DNA of 64,000 bases, taken from NCBI RefSeq assembly GCF_004151485.1, contig NZ_SBFF01000004.1, positions 248,001 to 312,000 of the forward strand, in the 5' to 3' direction. Below are positions 1 to 7,525 of the stretch, one piece after another (within the stretch, counting starts at the first letter, position 1; each line of letters opens with the position of its first letter). Source of the stretch: Sphingosinicella sp. CPCC 101087 (GTDB lineage: Bacteria > Pseudomonadota > Alphaproteobacteria > Sphingomonadales > Sphingomonadaceae). Position numbers and translations under genes: made by a program. The notes under the pieces were generated by a model. It saw only the letters and a list, made by a program, of their open reading frames with translations. It had not been told where the DNA came from and ran no database searches.

Positions 1-1887
1 GGCGAGCAGCGGCCGCTGGCAGCGGGGCCGGGCGCGCACAGCCAGCCGCGCTGGTCTCCGGACGGCGAGCGGCTCGCCTTTATTTCAACCGCCGAAGCCG
101 AGCGGCCGCAGCTGTTCGTGCGCTGGATGGAGAGCGGCGAGACGGCACGGATCACCGGCCTTCCCGAGGCGCCGAGCAGCATCGCCTGGTCTCCGGACGG
201 GAGCCAGATCGCTTTTTCCATGTTCGTTCCGGACCAGGGAATGAAGCTCGGGACTCCGCCGACGCGCCCGGAAGGCGCGCAATGGGCGGAACCGCTCGAG
301 ATCATCACGGCGGTCAGTTACCGGGCCGACGGCCAAGGCTATCTGCGGCCCGGCTACGAACAGATCTTCCTGGTTCCGGCCGAAGGGGGAACGCCACAGC
401 AGCTGAGCTTCGGTCCCTACAATCATGGCGGCCCGGTCTCCTGGATGCCGGACGGGCGCACGATCCTGTTCAGCAGCAACCGTTCGGAGGATTGGGAGCG
501 CGAAGCGGTGAACAGCGAGGTTTATTCGCTCGACCTCGCCACCAATACGATCCGCGCCCTCACCGAGCGGGAGGGTCCCGACGGCTCGCCTGCGGTGTCG
601 CCGGACGGGCGGCTGATCGCCTATACCGGCTTCGACGACCGCCGCCGGGGCTACGAAAACTCCATTCTCTACGTGATGAACGCGGACGGGACCAACCGCC
701 GTGCGCTCACCGAGTCGCTCGATCGCAGCGTCGATTCGCCGACCTGGGCGGCCAACGGCCGCGCGATTTACGTCTCCTATGACGATCAGGGCGAGACGCG
801 CGTCGCGCGCGTCGGGCTCGACGGGTCGATACGAACCGTTGCCGACGGGCTGAGCGGCGCCAGTCTCGACCGTCCCTATAGCGGGGGCAGCTTCAGCGTC
901 GCCCGAGACGGCACCGTCGCCTTCACCGGCGGCAGCGCAACCCGGCCGGCGGACGTGATGATCGCCCGCGGCGGCGAGCGGCGGCAGCTCACGCGGCTCA
1001 ACGCCGAACTGCTCGGCGGCAAGACGCTCGGCGAGGTGCGGCCGATCGAAACCGCATCCAGTTTCGATGGCCGGCCGGTGCAGGCGTGGCTGACGCTCCC
1101 CCCGGGCCATGCCGAGGGGCAGCGCCACCCCCTGATCCTCGAGATACATGGCGGTCCCTTCGCCGCCTACGGCCCGCACTTTTCGACCGACAACCAGCTC
1201 TATGCGGCGGCAGGCTACGCCGTGCTGTCGGTCAATCCCCGTGGCTCGACCTCCTATGGCGCCGAGTTTGCCAACCTCATTCATCACGCCTATCCGGGCA
1301 ACGACTATGACGATTTGATCAGCGCCGTCGACGCAGCGATCGCCCAGGGCGTCGTCGATCCGGAGCAGCTCTACGTTACCGGCGGATCGGGCGGGGGCGT
1401 GCTCACCGCCTGGATCATAGGCAAGACCAACCGGTTCCGTGCCGCGGCGGTCCAGAAGCCGGTGATCGACTGGTCGAGCTTCGCGCTCACCGCCGACAAT
1501 CCGGCCTATTTCTCGCGCTACTGGTTCGGAGCCTATCCGTGGGAGGATCCCGAGGCGTTCTGGCGGCGCTCACCGCTGTCGCTGGTCGGCAACGTCCAAA
1601 CACCGACCCTGGTCGTGGTGGGGAGCGAGGATTACCGAACGCCGGTCAGCGAATCCGAACAATATTATACGGCGCTGCAGCTGCGCGACGTGCCGACGGC
1701 TCTGGTGAAGGTGCCCGGTGCCAGCCATGGCGGCATCGCGGCGCGGCCGTCGCAGAGCGGCGCCAAGGCGGCGGCGATCCTGGCCTGGTTCGAACGGTAT
1801 CGGGACGGAACGCCGCGGGCGGCTCAAACGGCGGCGGGCTCTGCGCCTGCGCCGGGCGGACAGGCGTCGGGGTCGGCGACGGAATGA
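1..1887 (+). CDS. S9 family peptidase, 5'-truncated by the window edge
   Basis: Prolyl-oligopeptidase-family serine peptidase; these remove short N-terminal peptides or cleave oligopeptides. The reading frame is open from base 1 and already encodes propeller sequence (RWSPDGERLAFIS) there, so the start lies outside the window and the first internal ATG at 118 is not the start. The visible 628 residues hold a WD40/TolB-like beta-propeller with repeated SPDG motifs (also WSPDGSQIAFS and SPDGRLIAYTG), then an alpha/beta hydrolase domain. The catalytic triad is complete: Ser in GGSGGG (codon at 1387), Asp in GSEDYRTP (codon at 1630) and His in GASHGG (codon at 1726). The C-terminus is an Ala/Gly/Pro-rich tail. 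A Sel1 gene converges on it. Localisation cannot be judged because the N-terminus is missing. Confidence 0.93.
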   Translation, partial: GEQRPLAAGPGAHSQPRWSPDGERLAFISTAEAERPQLFVRWMESGETARITGLPEAPSSIAWSPDGSQIAFSMFVPDQGMKLGTPPTRPEGAQWAEPLEIITAVSYRADGQGYLRPGYEQIFLVPAEGGTPQQLSFGPYNHGGPVSWMPDGRTILFSSNRSEDWEREAVNSEVYSLDLATNTIRALTEREGPDGSPAVSPDGRLIAYTGFDDRRRGYENSILYVMNADGTNRRALTESLDRSVDSPTWAANGRAIYVSYDDQGETRVARVGLDGSIRTVADGLSGASLDRPYSGGSFSVARDGTVAFTGGSATRPADVMIARGGERRQLTRLNAELLGGKTLGEVRPIETASSFDGRPVQAWLTLPPGHAEGQRHPLILEIHGGPFAAYGPHFSTDNQLYAAAGYAVLSVNPRGSTSYGAEFANLIHHAYPGNDYDDLISAVDAAIAQGVVDPEQLYVTGGSGGGVLTAWIIGKTNRFRAAAVQKPVIDWSSFALTADNPAYFSRYWFGAYPWEDPEAFWRRSPLSLVGNVQTPTLVVVGSEDYRTPVSESEQYYTALQLRDVPTALVKVPGASHGGIAARPSQSGAKAAAILAWFERYRDGTPRAAQTAAGSAPAPGGQASGSATE

Positions 1888-1921
1888 TCCTCTCCCCCAG
1901 CGCGAGGGAGTGGAAGTTGGA

Positions 1922-2224
1922 TCAGGCGGCGCGCCTCTCCGGGCTGACATCGGCGAGCCAGGCCCGCGCCTGGCGCTGAGCTTCGGCGATCTCGCGCGCA
2001 CTCATCTCCTCGGCGATGTCGGCGCGCCACGACTGCGCCTCCAGGCTGCCGTTCAGGGCGGCGAGATTGAACCACTTATGGGCTTCGACGAGGTCGACCT
2101 CGACCCCGCCGCTGCCGGTCGAGTAAGCGACCCCGAGCTCGTAAAGCGCCTGGACGTTGCCGGCCACGGCGTCGGCGATCCGGCTCTGGACCAGGAATGC
2201 GGCTGATTCGAGACTGTGCGCCAT
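1922..2224 (-). CDS. Small Sel1-repeat protein
   Basis: Protein of 100 residues with one recognisable Sel1-like repeat (about residues 24-60: ALYELGVAYSTG, then a spacer, then EAHKWFNLAALNGS), followed by a charged helix. Sel1 repeats are TPR-like alpha-helical scaffolds for protein-protein contacts; a single repeat suggests an adaptor or a structural fragment. The ATG is preceded by GGGGGAA at a usable distance. No signal peptide is visible. It ends 34 bases from the convergent S9 peptidase gene. Its role is unknown. Confidence 0.75.
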   Translation of the reverse strand: MAHSLESAAFLVQSRIADAVAGNVQALYELGVAYSTGSGGVEVDLVEAHKWFNLAALNGSLEAQSWRADIAEEMSAREIAEAQRQARAWLADVSPERRAA

Positions 2225-2332
2225 CTGACATTCCCCCGTTCACGTATCGAGGATCGGTCATGGACGGCTCTTTCCCAAGAAATGGTTAACGCCGCGCTGA
2301 CCTTCTCGTCCGGAGGAATGCGGCTGTGCCGG

Positions 2333-3190
2333 TCATCCTGCGCCGGCCGGCGGCACGACCGGCACATTGTCGATGAGACGGGTCCGTCCCATGCGCGCGG
2401 CAGCAAGGAGGCGGGCCGGTCGGGCGAGCCGGTCGACAGGCGCCAGCGTCTCGGCATCGCGGAGCTCGACATAATCGATCGGATCGAAGCCGGCTGCGGC
2501 GAGATGGGCCGTGGCCGTTCCCAGCGCCCGGCCGACCGCGCCGCCGGCGGCGATCGCGGCCGCCGCCTCGGCCAGCGCGGCGGGAAGGGCGCGCGCGGCC
2601 TCGCGCTCTCCTGCGGAAAGATAGAGGTTGCGCGAGGACAGAGCGAGGCCGTCGGCCTCGCGAACCGTCGGGACGCCGATAATCTCGACCGCCAGGTCGA
2701 GGTCGGCAACCATGCGGCGGATGACGGCGAGCTGCTGGTAATCCTTCTCCCCGAACAAGGCGACGTCCGGCCGAACCTGGTTGAGCAGCTTGGCGACGAC
2801 GGTTGCGACACCGTTGAAATGGCCGGGTCGGGCGGCGCCGCACAGGCCCTCGCTCACGCCGGCAACGCTGACGGTAGTCGCGAAGCCGGCCGGATACATG
2901 GCCTCGCCACCCGGAGCCCAGAGCAGCGCGCAGCCGGCCTCCTCCAGCATCGCTGCATCCTCCGCCTCGCGGCGCGGATAGGTCGCGAGATCCTCGCCGG
3001 CGCCGAACTGCATGGGATTGACGAAGATCGAGGCGACGACCGACGGCGCATGCCGCAGAGCCTCGGCAACCAGTGCCATGTGGCCGGCGTGGAGGGCGCC
3101 CATCGTCGGAACCAACGCCACCGGTCCACCGGCATCGCGCAAGGCGGCGACGGCGCGGCGGAGGGCCGCGACTTCACGGATGATTTGCAC
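2333..3190 (-). CDS. panC: Pantoate--beta-alanine ligase
   Basis: Joins pantoate and beta-alanine with ATP to give pantothenate, the precursor of coenzyme A, in the cytoplasm. The 285-residue length is normal for the family. Visible motifs are the HIGH-like nucleotide-binding motif in VPTMGALHAGHMAL near the N-terminus, FGEKDYQQL, and the KMSKS-region motif SSRNLYLS. The start codon is GTG at 3190, reading MQIIREV; no strong Shine-Dalgarno sits close to it. It diverges from mipZ. No panB or panD is adjacent, so the pathway genes are dispersed. Confidence 0.96.
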   Translation of the reverse strand: MQIIREVAALRRAVAALRDAGGPVALVPTMGALHAGHMALVAEALRHAPSVVASIFVNPMQFGAGEDLATYPRREAEDAAMLEEAGCALLWAPGGEAMYPAGFATTVSVAGVSEGLCGAARPGHFNGVATVVAKLLNQVRPDVALFGEKDYQQLAVIRRMVADLDLAVEIIGVPTVREADGLALSSRNLYLSAGEREAARALPAALAEAAAAIAAGGAVGRALGTATAHLAAAGFDPIDYVELRDAETLAPVDRLARPARLLAAARMGRTRLIDNVPVVPPAGAG

Positions 3191-3278
3191 CGCTTATTTG
3201 GCTCCGATAGAGGAGGAACGGGGGTTCTTTGCGGGCCGCCGCTTTCTATTTCAAGTATCAGGAAAGACAGGCAGCAGC

Positions 3279-4085
3279 ATGACCGGCGCGACGCCGCATT
3301 TCCTCGTTTTCGCCAATGAGAAGGGCGGCACCGGCAAGTCGACGACGGCCGTGCATAGTGCCGTGGCGCTTGCCGCGCAGGGGCGCAGGGTCGCGGCGCT
3401 CGACCTCGACACGCGCCAGCGCACGCTCGGCCGTTATCTCGACAATCGCGCGGCGACGATAAAGCGCAAGGGGATCGACCTGCCGATGCCGGTCTATGAG
3501 ACCTACGATCCGGCCGGCGGCGAAAACCTCGAATCGCTGATCGCGCGGGTCGGCGAGGGCATGGACGTCCTGGTCATCGATACACCGGGCCGCGATGATC
3601 CGGACGCGCGGGCGGCGATGATCCGCGCCGACACATTGGTAACGCCGATCAACGACAGCTTCGTCGACCTGGACCTGATCGGCGAGGTCGACCCAGACAG
3701 TTATCGCGTGCGCCGGCCCAGCTTCTACGCCGAGCTGGTGTGGAACAGCCGCACCCAGCGTGCCAAGGCGCACGGGATGAGCGTCGATTGGGTGGTGCTT
3801 CGCAATCGCGTCCAGCACGTCGAGGCACGAAACATGCGCCGTGTCGGCGATGCACTCACCGAATTGTCGCGACGAGTCGGATTTCGAGTGATTCCAGGTC
3901 TGCACGAGCGGGTAATCTATCGCGAACTATTTCCGAAGGGCCTCACCCTGCTCGACCTGCAGCAACTCGGGCAGGTGGGAATCGCCCATGTCGCCGCCCG
4001 GCAGGAACTGCGCGAGATGATCGCCGGCTTCGCCCTGTCCGAGCCGGGCGCCGAAGCCGCCCCCCGCCAGGTGGCGGCAGGGTGA
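3279..4085 (+). CDS. mipZ: Division-plane positioning ATPase MipZ (ParA/MinD family)
   Basis: ParA-like ATPase of 268 residues. In Caulobacter, MipZ binds ParB at the chromosome poles, forms a concentration gradient and blocks FtsZ polymerisation away from midcell. The deviant Walker A KGGTGKST lies at residues 15-22. DLDTRQRTLGRYLDNR and the switch motif DTPGRDDPDAR follow, and the MipZ-specific region GEVDPDSYRVRRPSFYAE distinguishes it from true ParA partition ATPases. The ATG at 3279 was chosen because the family starts a few residues before FANEKGG; an upstream in-frame ATG at 3012 would add antisense-panC sequence. The stop overlaps the GTG of the J-domain gene (GTGA), so the two are translationally coupled. 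Confidence 0.93.
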   Translation: MTGATPHFLVFANEKGGTGKSTTAVHSAVALAAQGRRVAALDLDTRQRTLGRYLDNRAATIKRKGIDLPMPVYETYDPAGGENLESLIARVGEGMDVLVIDTPGRDDPDARAAMIRADTLVTPINDSFVDLDLIGEVDPDSYRVRRPSFYAELVWNSRTQRAKAHGMSVDWVVLRNRVQHVEARNMRRVGDALTELSRRVGFRVIPGLHERVIYRELFPKGLTLLDLQQLGQVGIAHVAARQELREMIAGFALSEPGAEAAPRQVAAG

Positions 4086-4363
4086 TCGCCAAGCTGCTGA
4101 TCCTCGTCGCCATCGCGGCGGGAATCTGGATCTGGTGGCGGCGCACAACTCGGCGCAGGCCCGCAATGTCGGTCGCCGAGGCGAGAGCCCTGCTCGGCGT
4201 CCAGGACGGGGCGACCTTGAAGGAAATACGCGACGCGCACCGGCGGCTGATCGCCCGCGTCCATCCCGATACCGGCGGATCGGCCGAGCTCGCCACGCGG
4301 GTCAATGCCGCTCGTGATGCCCTGGTGGCGGAGCTCAATCGCGCGCCGGCGCGCCGGCGCTGA
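4082..4363 (+). CDS. Membrane-anchored J-domain protein
   Basis: Protein of 93 residues with one N-terminal membrane helix (about residues 3-19), a short Arg-rich stretch, and a C-terminal J domain with the invariant HPD at residues 61-63. This layout resembles the mitochondrial Tim14/Pam18 and bacterial DjlA-like short co-chaperones, which stimulate a DnaK-type Hsp70 at a membrane. No zinc-finger or substrate-binding domain is present. The GTG start at 4082 overlaps the mipZ stop by four bases, which fixes the start. The link to MipZ is by position only; no function in division is established. Confidence 0.85.
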   Translation: MIAKLLILVAIAAGIWIWWRRTTRRRPAMSVAEARALLGVQDGATLKEIRDAHRRLIARVHPDTGGSAELATRVNAARDALVAELNRAPARRR

Positions 4364-4550
4364 TCGCGCCCGAGCGCCCCCCGCCGAGGCCGAAGCGTCG
4401 TGCGAGGCAAGGGAGCACGGCAAGGCGCGACGGACGGCGCATCTTTTCAGACGAGAATCCGTTCACACGGGCTGCCTTCATGCTCTAGGCGGGACCGGCA
4501 CGACCGGTTCCGGCTCGTTCCTCCTTGTCTCCAATCATGGAGTTGCCTGA

Positions 4551-5936
4551 ATGTCCCACAGCTTCCATCCCTCTTCGCTGCGCGAATATGACATTCGCGG
4601 AATCGTCGGGAAGACCCTGAGCGAGGACGACGCTTATGCGCTCGGCCGAAGCTTCGGCACGCTCGTTCGGCGGGGTGGAGGCGGCAAGGTAGCGGTCGGC
4701 CGGGACGGACGGGAAAGCTCGCCGGCGTTCGAGACCGCGCTGGTGCGCGGGCTGACCGGCAGCGGCGTCGACGTCGTCCGGGTAGGTGTCGGTCCGACGC
4801 CAATGCTCTATTATGCCGAGGCAGAGCTCGTCGGCGTGGGCGGCGGCATCCAGATCACCGGCAGCCACAATCCGCCCGAATATAATGGTTTCAAGATGGT
4901 GCTCGGACACAGCGCCTTCTTCGGCGAGGAAATCCAGAAGGTCGGGCGCATGGCTGCGGCCGGAGACTGGGAAGAAGGCAACGGGTCGGTCGAGGATGAC
5001 GAAGTGCTCGATCGATATGTCGACCGACTGCTCCAGGACTTCGACGGCGGGCCTTTCAGGATCGGCTGGGACGCCGGCAACGGGGCCGCCGGTCCGGCCG
5101 TCGAGAAGCTCACGGCAAAGCTGCCGGGCGAGCATCACCTCCTCTATACGGACATCGACGCCCGCTTCCCCAATCATCATCCCGACCCGACCGACGAGCG
5201 CAATCTCGAGGACCTGAAGGCGCTCGTGCGCGAGAAGCGCCTGGACTTCGGCGTCGCCTTCGATGGCGACGGCGACCGGATCGGCGCTGTCGATGGCGAA
5301 GGACGCGTGATCTGGGGCGATCAGCTGCTCGCCATCCTCGCCGAGCCGGTGCTCCAGGCGGAGCCTGGCTCCACGATCATCGCCGACGTCAAGGCGAGCC
5401 AGGCTCTGTTCGACCGCATCGCCGAACTCGGGGGCAAGCCCTGCATGTGGAAGACGGGGCACAGCCTGATAAAGTCGAAGATGAAGGAGACCGGGGCGCC
5501 TTTGGCTGGAGAGATGAGCGGCCATATCTTCTTCGCCCACCAGTTTTACGGCTTCGACGATGCACTCTATGCCGCCGTCCGGCTCATCCGCGCGGTGACG
5601 GGACTCGGCGAATCACTCACCGCCTTGAAGTCGGCCATGCCCAAGGTGATCAACACGCCCGAAATGCGCTTCCAGGTCGACGAAAGCCGCAAGTTCGCAG
5701 TAGTCGACGAAGTGCTCGACCGGCTCTCGGCGGATGGTGCCGACGTGAATCGGACCGACGGCGCGCGCGTCACCACGCCCGACGGATGGTGGCTGCTGCG
5801 CGCGTCCAACACGCAGGACGTGCTGGTCGCACGCGCCGAAGCGAAGGACGAAGCGGGCCTGGAGCGGCTGGTGGCGCAGATCGACGCGCAGCTCGGTTTG
5901 TCGGGCATCGAGCGCGGCCCGCAGGCCGGCCACTGA
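4551..5936 (+). CDS. Phosphomannomutase/phosphoglucomutase
   Basis: Alpha-D-phosphohexomutase of 461 residues, the usual length for AlgC-type enzymes that interconvert the 6- and 1-phosphates of mannose or glucose. The phosphoserine loop is [13 protein letters not shown] (Ser 105), the metal loop is DGDGDRIG, and the sugar-binding loop is GEMSGHIFF. It would feed mannose-1-phosphate to the ManC encoded at 26.4 kb and hence GDP-mannose for exopolysaccharide. The stop overlaps the start of the next gene (TGATG), indicating coupling. Substrate preference between mannose and glucose cannot be read from the sequence. Confidence 0.95.
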   Translation: MSHSFHPSSLREYDIRGIVGKTLSEDDAYALGRSFGTLVRRGGGGKVAVGRDGRESSPAFETALVRGLTGSGVDVVRVGVGPTPMLYYAEAELVGVGGGIQITGSHNPPEYNGFKMVLGHSAFFGEEIQKVGRMAAAGDWEEGNGSVEDDEVLDRYVDRLLQDFDGGPFRIGWDAGNGAAGPAVEKLTAKLPGEHHLLYTDIDARFPNHHPDPTDERNLEDLKALVREKRLDFGVAFDGDGDRIGAVDGEGRVIWGDQLLAILAEPVLQAEPGSTIIADVKASQALFDRIAELGGKPCMWKTGHSLIKSKMKETGAPLAGEMSGHIFFAHQFYGFDDALYAAVRLIRAVTGLGESLTALKSAMPKVINTPEMRFQVDESRKFAVVDEVLDRLSADGADVNRTDGARVTTPDGWWLLRASNTQDVLVARAEAKDEAGLERLVAQIDAQLGLSGIERGPQAGH

Positions 5937-6184
5937 TGCCCCAGCTTCGTGCCGAGCCCGTCATTTTCGGCTTGGCCTGGGCCGCCCTCGCCGTGGCGGC
6001 GGCACTGACGGCGGGCTGGATCGCCGGAGCGGCCCTGTCGGTTGGATTGATGCTCGTCATCATGCCGGTAAGCAGCCTCGTACTGACGCGGGCGGAGAGC
6101 TTCCGGGCCGAACGCTTGGCGCGGTGGGGAATCTTGGCGGTGGCTGCGCTGGCATTCGCGCTTCTGGCGGGCGGGCGGGGATAA
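5936..6184 (+). CDS. Small three-helix membrane protein
   Basis: Protein of 82 residues with about three hydrophobic segments (roughly residues 8-25, 28-48 and 63-80) separated by an Arg-rich loop (RAESFRAERLARWG). The ATG overlaps the stop codon of the phosphohexomutase gene by one base, so it is very likely cotranslated. I do not recognise the family. It could be an inner-membrane accessory of envelope polysaccharide synthesis by association, but nothing in the sequence shows that. Confidence 0.6.
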   Translation: MPQLRAEPVIFGLAWAALAVAAALTAGWIAGAALSVGLMLVIMPVSSLVLTRAESFRAERLARWGILAVAALAFALLAGGRG

Positions 6185-6215
6185 GGTAGCCGGCTCTCTC
6201 CATGCGGAGCACGGT

Positions 6216-7214
6216 TCAGTCGTCCTCGTCCTCATATCCGACGAGATTGAGTTCGCGGGCCTTGATCTGGCGAGTCATGCACCAGTGCTTGAGCGCCTCC
6301 TCCCGCCCATGGGTGATCCAGACCTCGCGCGGGGCGAGCTCGGCGATCGTGCGGGTAAGCTCGTCCCAATCGGCATGGTCGGAGACGATGAGCGGGAGCT
6401 CGACCATCCGCTGGCGCGCCCGCTGTCGGATCCGCATCCAGCCCGACGCCATGGCGGTGATCGGATCGGGAAGACGGCGCGACCACCGGTCGTTTAGGCA
6501 GCCGGGAGGAGCGAGCACGATTCGGCCCCTCATCTCGTCCTTGGCGACGCCGGTCGCCGGACGCAGCTCTCCGAGCGGCACCCCGAATCCGATATAAAGG
6601 TCGCACAGCCGCTGTAGCGCGCCATGGATATGGATCGGCTCGTGATGACCGCGGCAGCGCAGCTCCGCGATCAAGCGCTGCGCCTTGCCGAGGGCATAGG
6701 CGCCGACGAGGATGCAGCGATCGGGATTGTCGTGCAGCCGGGCGAGCAGCCGATCGATTTCCTCCACTGTGGCCGGATGGCGGAAGACCGGTAGGCCGAA
6801 CGTCGCCTCCGTGACGAAGACATCGCAGGGGACCGGCTCGAACGGCGCGCACGTCGGATCGGGCCGGCGCTTGTAGTCGCCGGAAACGACGACTCGCTCG
6901 CCGGCATGTTCGAGCACGATCTGGGCCGAGCCGAGGACGTGGCCGGCAGGGACGAACCTCAGGTCGACTTCGCCCAGCCGGACCGCCTCGCCATAGGCCA
7001 AAGGTCGTCCCTCCTGGGGCCCGTAGCGTGTCTCCATGATCGCGAGAGTCTCGGGCGTCGCCCACACCGCGCCGTGGCCGCCACGGGCATGATCCCCATG
7101 GCCGTGAGTCACGATGGCGCGGGGCTTCGGCTGCGCCGGATCGACCCACGCGTCTGCAGGACGCACGTAGATGCCATCGGAAAATGGTTCAATCCAGGAA
7201 CCCAGGCGCGCCAT
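6216..7214 (-). CDS. Ligase-associated DNA damage response exonuclease (metallo-beta-lactamase fold)
   Basis: Protein of 332 residues of the MBL/beta-CASP type related to SNM1/Pso2 and to mRNA 3'-end processing factors. The metal-binding motif THGHGDH is at residues 36-42; GDYKRRPDPTC and the FVTEATFGLPVFR segment follow, typical of the family that occurs with an ATP-dependent DNA ligase and a DEXH helicase. The start at 7214 (MARLGSWIEP) fits the family; an upstream in-frame codon at 7265 would add 17 unlikely residues. The matching helicase is divergent at 7526, but the ligase normally found in this set is absent here. Confidence 0.88.
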   Translation of the reverse strand: MARLGSWIEPFSDGIYVRPADAWVDPAQPKPRAIVTHGHGDHARGGHGAVWATPETLAIMETRYGPQEGRPLAYGEAVRLGEVDLRFVPAGHVLGSAQIVLEHAGERVVVSGDYKRRPDPTCAPFEPVPCDVFVTEATFGLPVFRHPATVEEIDRLLARLHDNPDRCILVGAYALGKAQRLIAELRCRGHHEPIHIHGALQRLCDLYIGFGVPLGELRPATGVAKDEMRGRIVLAPPGCLNDRWSRRLPDPITAMASGWMRIRQRARQRMVELPLIVSDHADWDELTRTIAELAPREVWITHGREEALKHWCMTRQIKARELNLVGYEDEDD

Positions 7215-7277
7215 GTGAGCTATATGGAGTGAGAGTGGCGGACCACCAACCGCCGAGCAGGACAAGGAGCGAAAGCG

Positions 7278-7469
7278 ATGGATTTAGGCGGATTCAACTG
7301 GTCGCTGCTCACCATAGTCGGCGCCATCGTGCTCGCCATCGTCATCGCCTGGGCGGCGTTGCGCAATCGTAGCTCCCGCCGCGACGTGGAGCGGAGCGAA
7401 CGGGCGACGCATCGCCTGTACGAGGAAGAAGAGCGCGCGCATCGCGGCGAGAGCGATAACGTGCCCTGA
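7278..7469 (+). CDS. Small single-pass membrane protein
   Basis: Protein of 63 residues. A hydrophobic helix (about residues 8-28) is followed by a strongly charged, Arg/Glu-rich tail with an EEEERAHRGE stretch. AAGGAG lies eight bases before the ATG at 7278, which supports translation. It lies between the divergent exonuclease and the helicase, where the ATP-dependent ligase gene often sits in relatives. Family not recognised and no function assigned. Confidence 0.55.
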   Translation: MDLGGFNWSLLTIVGAIVLAIVIAWAALRNRSSRRDVERSERATHRLYEEEERAHRGESDNVP

Positions 7470-7525
7470 AGAACGAAACGTCGTGCAAAGCCAATAGTGC
7501 GGGGCAGCTTCCGCCGCGCTGATGC

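Noticed and set aside
85-1287. A 400-codon minus-strand frame opposite the first S9 peptidase
   Set aside because: Antisense; the plus-strand frame has the propeller and triad motifs.
1888-1921. Hairpin between the S9 peptidase and Sel1 genes (CTCTCCC...GAGGGAG)
   Set aside because: Arms are short and interrupted and there is no T-run; not reported as a terminator.
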